Positions 16,479-25,102 of a stretch of 64,000 nt of DNA are shown here, piece by piece. This DNA is from Thermoproteota archaeon (lineage in GTDB: Archaea; Korarchaeota; Korarchaeia; Korarchaeales; Korarchaeaceae): assembly GCA_027491915.1 (NCBI GenBank), contig JAOZGC010000002.1, positions 623,331-687,330 of the forward strand, in the 5' to 3' direction. A model generated the notes under the pieces. It ran no database searches. It was not told the DNA's origin and was given only the letters and a program-made list of their open reading frames with translations. The first letter of the stretch is position 1. Every line of letters begins with the position of its first letter. The position numbers were made by a program, and so were the translations under genes.

Positions 16479-16814
16479 TCACCCGGCCCTGAGCCCGACC
16501 AACGCCCCGGCCAGGACCCCCCCGACCAGGGGGATGCCGGACGAGCTCAGCGCGGACCAGACGTCGCCTCCTCTCCCGGAGAGCCACCCCACCAGCTCCC
16601 CCAACCCGGAGGCAGCCCCCTCCGCGAGGGACTCCAGGGCGCCCGGCCTGAACTCGATCAGGCCCGCCCACCGGAGGCCCAGCAGGATTAGGAGGAGGGC
16701 GCCGACCAGGGCCGCCAGGAGCTTCAGGAACTTCTTCAGGGAGTAACCCACCAGAAACCCCAGGATCGCCCCGCCCCCCGCCTGTAGGAGGAAGGACTCG
16801 AGCCCGCCGAGCAT
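16479..16814 (-). CDS. FUN14-family membrane protein
   Basis: The 111-residue protein starts with GGGAILGFLVGYSLKKFLKL, the FUN14 Gly-rich membrane motif, followed by two more hydrophobic segments (LLAALVGALLLILLGL and PLVGGVLAGALVGL). Archaeal FUN14 proteins are small integral membrane proteins of unknown role. A GTTTAATC box at about 16840 is 26 bp upstream of the ATG, suggesting leaderless transcription with the DUF504 gene. Confidence 0.8.
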   Translation of the reverse strand: MLGGLESFLLQAGGGAILGFLVGYSLKKFLKLLAALVGALLLILLGLRWAGLIEFRPGALESLAEGAASGLGELVGWLSGRGGDVWSALSSSGIPLVGGVLAGALVGLRAG

Positions 16815-16884
16815 CCCGGGTCCGGGGGGACCGGGGATTAAACGGTTGCGCCGAGTCGAGCCGACCCGGCCGGGGGCCCGCTGA

Positions 16885-17230
16885 TCAGACCATCCCGGAG
16901 ATCCGCGGGGAGATCACCCTCACGCCCAGGCCCCTCCGCCACCCTCCCCTGCCGCCCGTCGCAGGTAAGCAGGGCGGCCCCGAGCCTGCGGGCCTGGGCC
17001 AGGTAGAGGGAGTCATAGACCGTGATCCACTCGCCCAGCGCCGGCCGGAAGGCCTCCCCAACGTACTCCCCCTCCCCTCCACCCCGACGACGTCTCCGAA
17101 GAGCCTCCGGATCACCCGGAGCCTCTCCCCGGCCACCTCCCTGGAGAGGATGCCCCGGGCCGCCGCTCCCTACATAGCCACGGTCCAGGTGGTGTACTCC
17201 GCCCGGGGAAAGCGGATAGTCTTCAAGAGG
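16885..17230 (-). pseudogene. Remnant of a PIN-domain (VapC-type) toxin gene
   Basis: Pieces of a PIN domain can be read only by changing frame. ILSREVAGERLRVIRRLFGD (around 17070-17150) is followed in a second frame by WITVYDSLYLAQARRLGAAL and LLTCDGRQGR, then returns to the first frame for GVRVISPRISGMV before a stop. An in-frame TAG also interrupts the N-terminal part near 17175. The YDSLYLA and TCDGR motifs are the second half of the PIN active site. No linked intact antitoxin gene is seen. The gene is dead or badly mis-assembled. Confidence 0.6.
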
Positions 17231-17344
17231 GATCCCCAGGGATCACGGGATCGATCTGGTCTTCGGGAGGCGGCCCGCCTAGGCCGCGGGGGGCTCGAGC
17301 CGGAGGACCGGCGCGGCCCCGGGACCGGGGTCTCCCCGCCCGAC

Positions 17345-17770
17345 TCACGCCCCGCGCCTCCCCCTTCGGCGCCCGGAGACGGTCTCGTTGAGGAGCCTCA
17401 GGTCGAAGTACATCCTGGAAGTTTCGTCCACCAACCTGATCCTCAGCCGCTCGTCCCTGGAGAAGAGGAGGACCCCCCCGGAGAACACGTGGTACCTGAA
17501 CGGGAGGGGCGCCCCGTTTAGGACCCTGATATCCACCGGGACGCCCAGCCTCACAGACAGCTCGGCGGAGAGGTCCACCTCGATCCTCGGGGCATCTCTG
17601 GGGTCCTCGAGCCAGACGGCCACGTCCACGTCCCTGAAGAACCTCCTCTCGATGAACCCCCCGTGCAGGTAGGCGAACACCACGCCCCTCACCTCCGAGA
17701 GGGCCCGCCCGATCTCCCGGACGAGCCTCTCCCTCTCCCCCTCGCCGAGCTCGACGTACCTCACGTCCAC
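17345..17770 (-). CDS. MNT-type nucleotidyltransferase (HEPN partner)
   Basis: The 141-residue protein contains VVFAYLHGGFIERRFFRDVD, a variant of the nucleotidyltransferase GSxARG...DxD motif: GG for GS, then RDVDVAVWL. Then VPVDIRVLNGAPLPFRYHV follows. It starts 9 bp after the HEPN gene ends. In such pairs the MNT protein modifies (AMPylates) or sequesters the HEPN toxin; which applies here is not known. Confidence 0.8.
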   Translation of the reverse strand: MDVRYVELGEGERERLVREIGRALSEVRGVVFAYLHGGFIERRFFRDVDVAVWLEDPRDAPRIEVDLSAELSVRLGVPVDIRVLNGAPLPFRYHVFSGGVLLFSRDERLRIRLVDETSRMYFDLRLLNETVSGRRRGRRGA

Positions 17771-17779
17771 CTCCAGACC

Positions 17780-18220
17780 TCACCCCTCCCCGATGCCTCG
17801 GTCGACGATCTCCCTGAGCGCCGCCGCGAACTCCTCGAAGTCTCCCAGTCCCTCTCTGACGCTCTCGTAGACCCTGAGGTCGCTCACCGTCCAGTACCTG
17901 TGGACCAGCAGGTTCCGCAGTCTCGCGGCCGCGGCCAGCCTCAGGGCCAGGTCGCTGGATATTATCCCCAGCTCCCCCATCCTGGCGAAGCAGTTCGGGT
18001 ATCCCTCGGCCCTCTCCCCGACGGAGGCCAGCAGGTGGAGGCAGGCGCCCGAGGCGGCCTCGACCAGCTGGATGATCAGGTACCTCATGGCCAGGATCTC
18101 GTGCAGGCCGAGCGAGTCGAACGGCCTGGACGTCAGCTCCCTCAGGAGTCGGATGGAGTCGTCGATCTCCCTGATCCTCGCCTCGACGGCCTCAGCTTCA
18201 ACGCCCCGACGGAACCGCAC
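17780..18220 (-). CDS. HEPN (DUF86-type) RNase toxin
   Basis: From GTG 18220 the protein has 146 residues. It ends with AAARLRNLLVHRYWTVSD, an intact R-x4-H-x-Y HEPN motif as in RNase toxins of the HEPN/MNT class. A minus-strand TTTTTAGGC box at about 18262 lies about 42 bp upstream, so a short leader is likely. The open frame upstream to 18355 carries no recognisable sequence. The MNT gene follows directly. Confidence 0.8.
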   Translation of the reverse strand: MRFRRGVEAEAVEARIREIDDSIRLLRELTSRPFDSLGLHEILAMRYLIIQLVEAASGACLHLLASVGERAEGYPNCFARMGELGIISSDLALRLAAAARLRNLLVHRYWTVSDLRVYESVREGLGDFEEFAAALREIVDRGIGEG

Positions 18221-18465
18221 CCCAGCCGCACCCGTCCCAGCGGGGAGGGCTAGATCGCCTAAAAACATGGCTGGCGTGGGGGAGGTCCCCGGATCGGGCG
18301 GTGGGGACTCCCGGTCGCCGCCGCGAGACGCGGCCCTCGGCGGGGATTCCCTCATCCCCCACCCGCCCGCGGCCAGCGACCGAGTCCGCCGGGGGCGGCC
18401 GGGCTTCTCCCACGGGCCGCGTTAGGCGACGCGCGCGGAGCTGGACCTCCCTCCCGACCCGCCGC

Positions 18466-19341
18466 TCAGATCAGCCCCAGCCTGATCCCGGCCTCCTCGC
18501 ACGCCCGCCGGGCCGCCCGGGCCAGCCTCTCCTGGTACGACCCGGTGGGCGCCATCCTGCCGCGGAAGAGCGCCCTGTACCTCGGGAGCAGCTCCGGGAA
18601 CCTCGCCCTCAGAACCGAGTAGAAGGCCTCCCTCCCCTCCCCGTGCAGGGTCAGCGCCCCCACGAACACGTAGTCCGCCCCGGCCTCCCGGGCCGCCGCC
18701 ACCATCTCCGCCACGTCCCGCTCGGAGTCGGATATGAAGGGCAGGACCGGTATGTAGGCCACCCCCGCCCTCACCCCGGCCGCCGCCAGCTCCCCGACGG
18801 CCCCGAGCCTATCCTCCGGGGGAGGGGCACCGGGCTCGAAGATCCTGGCCACCTCCTCGTCCAGCGTCGAGATGGAGACCGTGACGGCGACCCCGGGGAG
18901 ACTCCCCTCCAGGTCCCTCGGGAGGACGGCCTTCTCCGCCACCTCGGCCAGGAGGTCGGCGTCCCTGACGACCAGGGGCGACTTGGTCAGCACGTGGACC
19001 GGGAACCTCCACCTGGTCAGTACCCCCAGGACCCTCCTGGTGAGCCTCAGCTCCCTCTCCGGCGGCATGTAGGGCTCCGTGGCTGTCCCCAGGGCCACGA
19101 ACCCGTACTGCCCCCTCCTGGCCCTGGAGGCCAGCTGCCTGTCCAGCAGCCCCGGGGCGTTCACCTTGGCCGCCACCCCCGGGGGCCTCCGGGCCCCGTA
19201 CCTGCTCCCCCTGACGTAGCAGTAGACGCAGCCCAGGGGGCAGCCGTAGTAGGGGTTCACCGAGTAGTCGTCCAGGAACCAGCCGTCCCTCCTCCTGTGC
19301 CTGTTCAGCACCGACCTGGCCTCGACCTCGGCGACCCTCAT
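18466..19341 (-). CDS. Radical SAM protein of the spore-photoproduct-lyase-like (SplB/Rv2578c) family
   Basis: The 291-residue protein has a CPLGCVYCY radical-SAM [4Fe-4S] motif at about residues 34-42, preceded by DYSVNPYYG, then TATEPYMPPE and LTRWRFPVHVLTKSPLVVRD, typical of the SPL-like family of unknown substrate. VTVSISTLDEEVARIFEPGAP fits the barrel. The ATG overlaps the stop of the HEAT-repeat gene (ATGA). Annotators often call it 'DNA photolyase-like'; real lesion repair activity is unproven. Confidence 0.82.
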   Translation of the reverse strand: MRVAEVEARSVLNRHRRRDGWFLDDYSVNPYYGCPLGCVYCYVRGSRYGARRPPGVAAKVNAPGLLDRQLASRARRGQYGFVALGTATEPYMPPERELRLTRRVLGVLTRWRFPVHVLTKSPLVVRDADLLAEVAEKAVLPRDLEGSLPGVAVTVSISTLDEEVARIFEPGAPPPEDRLGAVGELAAAGVRAGVAYIPVLPFISDSERDVAEMVAAAREAGADYVFVGALTLHGEGREAFYSVLRARFPELLPRYRALFRGRMAPTGSYQERLARAARRACEEAGIRLGLI

Positions 19342-19952
19342 CCCCGGACCCCCAGCGCCAGCTCCACCTCGGCCCTCATCTCGGGCGGGAGCTTCCTGAT
19401 GCCCTTCCTCACGATCCTGGCGGCCTCGGGGCACCCCTCCGACAGCCACCTCAGGCAGACCTCCCTGACCAGCGCCGGGTCGGCCTTGGTCATCTCCCTC
19501 AGGATGTGCGAGACCGCGTCGGCCGCGTATCTGTCCCCCTCGCACCTCATCTCCTCTATCAGCGGGAGGACCGCCCCCGGGTCCACCCTGGCCAGCACCC
19601 GGGTCGACTCGGCGGCCGCCCTCCTGACCCTGGGATCCGGGTCCCGGACCCAGAGGGCAATCTCCCCCAGGTACTCCTCCCTCCTTGCCCTGGAGATCAC
19701 CGTCAGGGCCGTGGCGGCCGACTCCCTCACCCTCCAGTCCCCGTCGGCGGCGGCCTCCCTGAGCCTGGGCAGGGCGGCCCCCGGATCCTCGGCCCCGGCC
19801 CACCCGAGGATGAAGCATGCCAGGCTCCTCTCCCTCCAGTCCCCGGACAGCAGGTCCCCCACCATCTCCAGGGCGGCCGCCGGGTCGCGCCTGAACAGGT
19901 CCCGGGCCAGCCTCCGCTGGGCGGTCGAGGAGTCGGGTATCCGGATGCTCAA
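19338..19952 (-). CDS. HEAT-repeat protein
   Basis: The 204-residue protein is all helical pairs with HEAT signatures: ALPRLREAAADGDWRVRESA, IALWVRDPDPRVRRAAAEST and VLPLIEEMRCEGD. It offers a binding scaffold, not an enzyme. The TTG start overlaps the stop of the Cys-rich gene upstream (TTGA) and its own stop overlaps the radical-SAM start, so three proteins are made from one tight operon. A joint role is inferred. Confidence 0.75.
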   Translation of the reverse strand: MSIRIPDSSTAQRRLARDLFRRDPAAALEMVGDLLSGDWRERSLACFILGWAGAEDPGAALPRLREAAADGDWRVRESAATALTVISRARREEYLGEIALWVRDPDPRVRRAAAESTRVLARVDPGAVLPLIEEMRCEGDRYAADAVSHILREMTKADPALVREVCLRWLSEGCPEAARIVRKGIRKLPPEMRAEVELALGVRG

Positions 19953-20134
19953 GTCCCCTCCCTCGGTTCGAACGCCCCGGCGGGGCACAGCTCAACCGGC
20001 ATGTCCGCCGGGACCACGTGCCCGAAGCAGTCGCCCCTCTCCTCGTCTATGGGCCTGAAGTACCTGCAGTCCCTGCAGGTGTACCCGCTCCTACCCCCGC
20101 CCTCGCCTCCGGCCGGCCTTCCCACAGTCCTCAC
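19949..20134 (-). CDS. Small four-cysteine protein
   Basis: From GTG 20134 the product is 61 residues. Its C-terminal half carries YTCRDCRYFRPIDEERGDCF and VELCPAGAF, a four-Cys pattern (CxxC...C...C) seen in short proteins and in small subunits such as those of glycyl-radical enzymes; it could bind Zn or an Fe-S cluster. A TTTATTAAG box about 32 bp upstream supports the short start. It heads the operon with the HEAT and radical-SAM genes. Confidence 0.6.
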   Translation of the reverse strand: MRTVGRPAGGEGGGRSGYTCRDCRYFRPIDEERGDCFGHVVPADMPVELCPAGAFEPREGT

Positions 20135-20334
20135 CTGTTTCCAACTTTCCTTACTTTTCTTACTTAATAAACTTGGCGGGCCTCCCGATCCCCCTGGTGG
20201 TGCGCCCCCCTCCCCCTCCCTCCCACCTCGGGCACGAACTCGGAGGACGTCGGGACCGCCCGCCCACCGGCCGCCCACCCGTGATCAGAAACGATATATC
20301 GGGTGCCCCCCTACAGGGCGTTCGAGGGGTCGCG

Positions 20335-21348
20335 GTGGCGGGCGACGTGGTTGAGGTGAGGGATCTGAGGAAGAGGTACACCACCTACCTCCGCCGCGGG
20401 ATGTTCGGCAGGGAGAAGAAGGTCGTGGAGGCCCTGAGGGGGATCAGCTTCTCCATCCGGGGAGGGGAGGTCTTCGGCCTCCTGGGTCCCAACGGGGCCG
20501 GAAAGACCACAACCGTGAAGATACTGTCGACCCTCCTGCTCCCGGACGGGGGAGAGGCTTATGTCTGCGGTCACGACGTCGTGAGGGAGCCCACGGCCGT
20601 CAGGAAGGTCATAGGGGTATCCCTGAGCGTGGAGAGGGGTTTCTTCTGGAAGCTGACCGGGAGGGAGAACCTGACCTACTTTGGGATGCTCTACGGGCTG
20701 GACGGGCGGGATCTGAGGGAGAAGGTCGACGGGCTGCTGGACCTGATGGGCCTCTCCGACCTCGAGGCGGCGGACAAGCTCTACGAGGAGTACTCCCTCG
20801 GCATGAAGGCCAGGCTCAGCGTCGCCAGGGCTCTGCTCACGGACCCGGAGGTCGTCATACTGGACGAGCCCACCCTGGGTCTGGACCCCCCCTCCGCCAG
20901 GGCCCTGAGGGAGATCCTGGTGGGGCTGGCCCACCGGGAGGGGAAGACCGTGCTGGTGACGACCCACAACATGTTCGAGGCGGAGATCATGGTGGACAGG
21001 GTGGCCATAATCAACGGCGGGGAGATCGTCGCCCTGGGGACCGTGGACGAGCTGAAGGCGAGGGTGGCCGGCAGGATCTCCCTGGAGTTCCTCTTCTTCC
21101 CTCCGGCCTCCGTCAGGGTCGATGAGGTGGTCTCGGCGGTCCGCTCCTCGGCGGAGGCCGCCGAGGTGTTCCCGGAGGACGGCGGGGTGAGGCTGAAGGT
21201 ACTGGCCAGCCCCGAGGAGAGGGACGAGGTGACCTCCGCGATCCTCGGGGAGCTCCACGGCCGCGGCTGCAGCGTCAGGAGGGTGGAGATCAGGGAGCCG
21301 TCGCTGGAGGACGTCTTCATCTCCCTGACCGGGAAGACCGGGCTCTGA
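20335..21348 (+). CDS. ABC transporter ATP-binding protein (drug/NatA exporter type)
   Basis: The 337-residue protein has all ABC motifs: LLGPNGAGKTTTVKIL (Walker A), YSLGMKARLSVARALL (signature, with S-L-G-M in place of LSGGQ), VVILDEPTLGLD (Walker B), and VTTHNMFEAE (H-loop). A C-terminal extension of about 100 residues fits NatA/DrrA exporters. The GTG at 20335 is the first start after a GATATATC box. Two permease genes follow, so it powers export of an unknown substrate. Confidence 0.9.
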   Translation: MAGDVVEVRDLRKRYTTYLRRGMFGREKKVVEALRGISFSIRGGEVFGLLGPNGAGKTTTVKILSTLLLPDGGEAYVCGHDVVREPTAVRKVIGVSLSVERGFFWKLTGRENLTYFGMLYGLDGRDLREKVDGLLDLMGLSDLEAADKLYEEYSLGMKARLSVARALLTDPEVVILDEPTLGLDPPSARALREILVGLAHREGKTVLVTTHNMFEAEIMVDRVAIINGGEIVALGTVDELKARVAGRISLEFLFFPPASVRVDEVVSAVRSSAEAAEVFPEDGGVRLKVLASPEERDEVTSAILGELHGRGCSVRRVEIREPSLEDVFISLTGKTGL

Positions 21349-21362
21349 GGGGGGCGGCGGGG

Positions 21363-22175
21363 TTGTCGGCCTGGAGCCTGCTGAAGTCCGGGGTCCTGCT
21401 GGATCTCTACTTCTTCAAGAACAACAGGGCGGCCTTCCTCTCCATGCTGCTGTGGCCCTACCTGATACTGGGCCTGATCCTGGGGATGGGCCACGTCGTG
21501 GGGAGCCCCCAGGCCTTCAGGCGGAACGTGGGGGCGGAGGTGGACCCCCTGACCTTCTTCGTGTCCTCCACCCTGGTGGCCATGGCGGCGGTGGACGTGA
21601 TGTGGGGGGTGGGCGGGAGCGTCCTGGAGCACAGGTGGGTGGGCACCCTGCCCTACGTGCTCATCTCCCCCAACAGGACGTCCCTCACCCTGGTGCTCTC
21701 CTACGTGCCCAGGTACCTCCTGTCGACGGCCATCCAGCTGGCAGAGTTCTCCCCACTCCTGGTCCTTTCCTCCGGACCCTGGGAGGCGGCCGGGGACCTG
21801 GCGGTGATGGCCCTGGCCATGACGGCCGGGATGCTGCCCCTGCTGGGGTTCTCCGCGGTCTTCGCCGCCCTCCTCATATCCATAGAGGAGGAGTCCAACG
21901 TCCTGGGCTGGCTGAACCCCCTGATCCTGCTGTTCTCCGGGGCCTTCTACCCGGCCCACATGCTCCCCCGGTGGGCCAGGCTGGTGTCCGAGGTCCTCCC
22001 CACCACCTACACCGTGGAGCTGGCCAGGCTCTCGGCCGCCCTGGGATCCCCCGGGGCCTCTGAGGTGGTCACCCTCATGGGGATCCTGCTGGGCATGTCG
22101 GCCCTGTACAACGCGGCCTCGCTGGCCGCCGTGGGGGCCGGCGAGAGGAGGGCCATGAGGCGGGGGGCGATATGA
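21363..22175 (+). CDS. ABC-2 type permease, first subunit
   Basis: The 270-residue protein begins at a TTG 14 bp after the ATPase stop. It has about six hydrophobic segments (LLWPYLILGLILGMG; FFVSSTLVAMAAVDVMWGV; LLVLSSGPWEA) and the ABC-2 feature NPLILLFSGAFYPAHMLP near the C-terminus. It is the exporter's first membrane subunit. Confidence 0.85.
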   Translation: MSAWSLLKSGVLLDLYFFKNNRAAFLSMLLWPYLILGLILGMGHVVGSPQAFRRNVGAEVDPLTFFVSSTLVAMAAVDVMWGVGGSVLEHRWVGTLPYVLISPNRTSLTLVLSYVPRYLLSTAIQLAEFSPLLVLSSGPWEAAGDLAVMALAMTAGMLPLLGFSAVFAALLISIEEESNVLGWLNPLILLFSGAFYPAHMLPRWARLVSEVLPTTYTVELARLSAALGSPGASEVVTLMGILLGMSALYNAASLAAVGAGERRAMRRGAI

Positions 22176-22970
22176 TTGGACCGGCTGGTCAGGCTGAGGG
22201 CCATCCTCTGGCTCCACTCCACCAGGCTCTGGAGGTACAGGTGGTCCTTCCTAAACATGATACTCTCGGAGACCGCCTGGATCTTCCTGCTGGTGCTGGG
22301 GGTCCTGCTGTTCGTCCCCAGGGGGGAGGTGGAGGCCGCGGTGAGGGCGGCCTTCTGGGTGATCGTGAGCTGGACCCTGGTCTCCCAGTTCTCCTCCCTG
22401 GTGGGCGGCTGGACGACCTTCTTCATCTCCATGGGGATGGTCGAGGAGCACATCCTCCGGGGGGTCTCCCCCTTCAGGGCCATACTGGGCAGGGTGATCA
22501 CGGGGCTCTCGGTGGCCGCGGCCTCCCTCCTGTTCATGGGGGCCGTCCTGGGGGAGACCTTCGGGGTGGACCTCTTCGCCCTGAGGGATCCCGCGGCGCT
22601 GGCCGTGGGGCTGGCTGCCGTGGGGGTCGAGGGGCTCTCCTACGGCCTGATGGTGTCGTCCATATCCTTCAGGACCAGCGTCCCCCAGAACCTCCTGGAG
22701 ATCCTGAACTTCTCCGTCATAGGGCTTATGATGGTCCCGGTGGACTCCCTGGACGGCTGGGCCCGGGCCGCGCTGCTGGCCGTCCCCTACGTGGCGCCGA
22801 CCCACCTGCTCAAGGTGGGCGCGGGGGCCGCCGCCGGGGCCCTGGCGGCCCCGGCGCTCGCCTCCTCCCTTATCGAGGCGGCCGCCATGGCCGCCGCCGC
22901 GCTCCTGGCGACCGGGTGGGCCGAGGAGTGGGTCAGGAGGAACGGCGTGAGGGCCGTGGGGTTCTGGTGA
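22176..22970 (+). CDS. ABC-2 type permease, second subunit
   Basis: The 264-residue protein starts with TTG immediately after the previous TGA. It has about six membrane segments (AWIFLLVLGVLLFVP; VIVSWTLVSQFSSLVGG; ILNFSVIGLMMVPVDSL). It probably pairs with the first permease to form a heteromeric export channel. The HEPN/MNT pair that follows has its own promoter, so it need not be functionally linked. Confidence 0.85.
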   Translation: MDRLVRLRAILWLHSTRLWRYRWSFLNMILSETAWIFLLVLGVLLFVPRGEVEAAVRAAFWVIVSWTLVSQFSSLVGGWTTFFISMGMVEEHILRGVSPFRAILGRVITGLSVAAASLLFMGAVLGETFGVDLFALRDPAALAVGLAAVGVEGLSYGLMVSSISFRTSVPQNLLEILNFSVIGLMMVPVDSLDGWARAALLAVPYVAPTHLLKVGAGAAAGALAAPALASSLIEAAAMAAAALLATGWAEEWVRRNGVRAVGFW

Positions 22971-23003
22971 GCCCTTTTTAAGGGTCCGCCGGGATCCGGG
23001 CCC

Positions 23004-23384
23004 GTGAGGGAGGAGTTCGGATGGTGGCTCTCGGCCGCCAGGAAGTCCCTGGAGAGGGCCGAGAGGGCCTTCGAGTTCGGGGACTACGAGGCCGCCGCCT
23101 TCTGGTCCCAGCAGGCGGTGGAGTTCTCCCTGAAGGCGGCCCACGTCCTGGCCGGGAGGCTCCCACCCAGGACCCACCACCTGCCCACCCTCCTGCGCGG
23201 GGTCGAGGGGCTGGTCGAGGTCCGGGAGAGGCACCTCCTGTCCGAGCTGACCCCCTACTACTCCATATCCAGGTACCCGGACGCCTTCGGGGGGACCCCC
23301 GTGGTGGCCGAGGAGACGGCCTCCAGGTTCCTGAGGTTCGCCAGGGGTGTAGTGAGTGAGGTCGAGGGGCTCGGTCGGGACTGA
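23004..23384 (+). CDS. HEPN domain protein (PF05168 type)
   Basis: The 126-residue protein matches HEPN: WWLSAARKSLERAERAFEFG, ASFWSQQAVE-like AAAFWSQQAVEFSLKAA, then TPYYSISRYPDAFGG, the 'RYPDA' motif of this subtype. A CTTTTTAAGG box (about 22974-22983) is about 25 bp before the GTG. It overlaps the MNT gene by 29 bp, the same arrangement as the pair at 7021. Confidence 0.8.
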   Translation: MREEFGWWLSAARKSLERAERAFEFGDYEAAAFWSQQAVEFSLKAAHVLAGRLPPRTHHLPTLLRGVEGLVEVRERHLLSELTPYYSISRYPDAFGGTPVVAEETASRFLRFARGVVSEVEGLGRD

Positions 23385-23703
23385 CGCCCCGGCGGAGGTT
23401 AGGGAGTTCCTGAGGAGGCTGTCCCGCCGGGTGAGGGTGGAGGCGGCCTACCTCTTCGGATCCAGGGCCAGGGGGGAGGCCCTGGACGTCAGCGACGTGG
23501 ACCTGATCGTCGTCTCCCCCGACTTCGACGGGATGCCGGTCGACGAGAGGCTGAGGCTGGTCTACGGGATCTGGCCCGAGGAGGTGCCGGCCGACCTGAT
23601 CCCGCTGGGGTCCTCGGAGTTCGAGAGGCTCAGGGGGAGGAGCGTCCTGCTCAGGGACGCGGCCCGCTACTGGATCAGGCTGACCCCCGACCGACATCCC
23701 TGA
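23356..23703 (+). CDS. MNT-type nucleotidyltransferase with intact catalytic motif
   Basis: The 115-residue protein contains AAYLFGSRARGEALDVSDVD, the full GSRARG...DxD nucleotidyltransferase motif, followed by LIVVSPDF. It is the partner of the HEPN gene upstream. The GTG at 23356 is inferred; an earlier GTG at 23352 is out of frame. Its last 29 bp overlap the convergent acyl-CoA synthetase gene. Confidence 0.82.
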   Translation: MRSRGSVGTDAPAEVREFLRRLSRRVRVEAAYLFGSRARGEALDVSDVDLIVVSPDFDGMPVDERLRLVYGIWPEEVPADLIPLGSSEFERLRGRSVLLRDAARYWIRLTPDRHP

Positions 23704-25036
23704 GGGCCGCCAGGGCGGCCGCCGCCCTCTCCGGGGTAGGGAACACCGGGATCCCGGCCCCCCTGAACTTGCCCAGCTCCGCCGCCTGGACCTCCCCCCC
23801 TCCCAGGTAGGCCGCCACCAGGGGCCTGCCGCCCAGCCCCTCCCTCCACCTGGAGACCACCTCGAAGGCCCCGGGTATGGGGTCCCCGAATATGGCCAGT
23901 ATCCCGTCCACCCCCGGGTCTCGGGACAGGGCGGCCAGGGCCGCGTCGTAGTCGGCGGCGGTCGCGCTCCCCGTAAGGTCCAGGGGGTTCCCCACCACCG
24001 CGTATCCGGGGAGGGACTCCCTCAGGGCCGCCAGCGTCTCCCCCGACAGCTCGGCCGCCCTGAGCCCCCGGGACTCCAGGGCGTCCACCGCCAGGATCCC
24101 CCCGCCGCCGGAGCTGGTGACCACGGCCACCGAGTCCCCCCTCATCGGCGGGTGGGCGGCCAGGGCCTCGGCCGCGTCCAGCATCTCCTCCAGGGACGAG
24201 GCCGGGATGGCCCCGGCCTGCCTGAAGGCGGCCTCGTACACCTCGGCGGCACCGGCCACGGACCCGGTGTGGGAGGCCACCGCCCTGGACCCCGCCTCGG
24301 TCCTCCCGGCCTTCAGGGCCACCACCGCCTTCCCCGCCTCGACGCACCTCCTCACGGCCTCCATGAGGTCCCTGCCCCTCCCGCCGGCCACGCCCTCCAC
24401 GTAGAGGGCCACAACCTCGGTCTCCGGGTCCCCCGCCAGGAACTCCAGCACGTCCACCTCGTCCACGTCAGCCTTGTTCCCCAGGGCCGCGAGCTTGCTC
24501 ATCCCCACGCCGTGCTCCTCCAGGGAGGTGGCCAGGAAGGCGGCCACGGTCCCGCTCTGGGACACCACCGCCACCCTCCCCCTCCTGGTCACCAGGGGCC
24601 AGGTGGCGCACAGGCCGGCGTGGGGGTTGGCCACCCCCTGGCAGTTCGGCCCCACCAGCCTGCCCCCGGCCCCCCTGACCGCCTCCACCAGCCTCCTCTC
24701 CAGCTCCGCCCCCTCGGGCCCCGACTCCCTGAACCCCCCGGACACGACCACGAACCCCCTGGCCCCCCTGGCCGCCGCCTCCTCGACGGCCCCCGGGACC
24801 AGCCTGGCCGGTATCACCATGACGGCCAGGTCCACCGGGCCGGGCACCTCGGAGACGGACCTGTAGCACCTGACCCCCAGTATCTCGTCGGCCTTCGGGT
24901 TGACCGGGTAGACCTCCCCCCCGAACCCGGCCTCCAGCAGGTTCCTCAGGATCTCGTGTCCCAGCTTCCCCGGCCTGGTGGAGGCCCCCACCACCGCCAC
25001 CGACCTGGGCCTGAACACGGCATCGAGCCCGCCCAT
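23675..25036 (-). CDS. acdA: ADP-forming acyl-CoA synthetase, alpha subunit
   Basis: The 453-residue protein has the CoA-binding Rossmann start VAVVGASTRPGKLGHEILRN, then VNPKADEILGVRCYRSV, VGPNCQGVANP, and VASHTGSVAGAAEVYEAAFR with the phospho-His. Length is that of the stand-alone alpha subunit (the ATP-grasp beta half is absent), so a partner must be encoded elsewhere. It makes ATP from acyl-CoA thioesters, matching the ferredoxin-dependent oxidoreductase at 31203-33786 in peptide or sugar fermentation. Confidence 0.9.
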   Translation of the reverse strand: MGGLDAVFRPRSVAVVGASTRPGKLGHEILRNLLEAGFGGEVYPVNPKADEILGVRCYRSVSEVPGPVDLAVMVIPARLVPGAVEEAAARGARGFVVVSGGFRESGPEGAELERRLVEAVRGAGGRLVGPNCQGVANPHAGLCATWPLVTRRGRVAVVSQSGTVAAFLATSLEEHGVGMSKLAALGNKADVDEVDVLEFLAGDPETEVVALYVEGVAGGRGRDLMEAVRRCVEAGKAVVALKAGRTEAGSRAVASHTGSVAGAAEVYEAAFRQAGAIPASSLEEMLDAAEALAAHPPMRGDSVAVVTSSGGGGILAVDALESRGLRAAELSGETLAALRESLPGYAVVGNPLDLTGSATAADYDAALAALSRDPGVDGILAIFGDPIPGAFEVVSRWREGLGGRPLVAAYLGGGEVQAAELGKFRGAGIPVFPTPERAAAALAALRDVGRGSA

Positions 25037-25067
25037 CGCCGATCCGCCCGGCCCGGTCCGGCCGGGG

Positions 25068-25084
25068 GAGAGGTTAAATCCTTT
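25068..25084. promoter_or_regulatory. Divergent promoter region
   Basis: GGTTAAATCC (about 25073-25082) is the only A/T-rich stretch between divergent genes. On the plus strand it lies 26 bp before the ATG at 25103; on the minus strand GATTTAACC is about 39 bp before the ATG at 25036. Confidence 0.4.
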
Positions 25085-25102
25085 TCACCGGCCCCCCGCC
25101 CG

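Noticed and set aside
23675..23703. Another 29-bp overlap, between the MNT and acyl-CoA synthetase genes
   Set aside because: The genes are convergent, so translational coupling cannot apply; the equal length is probably chance.
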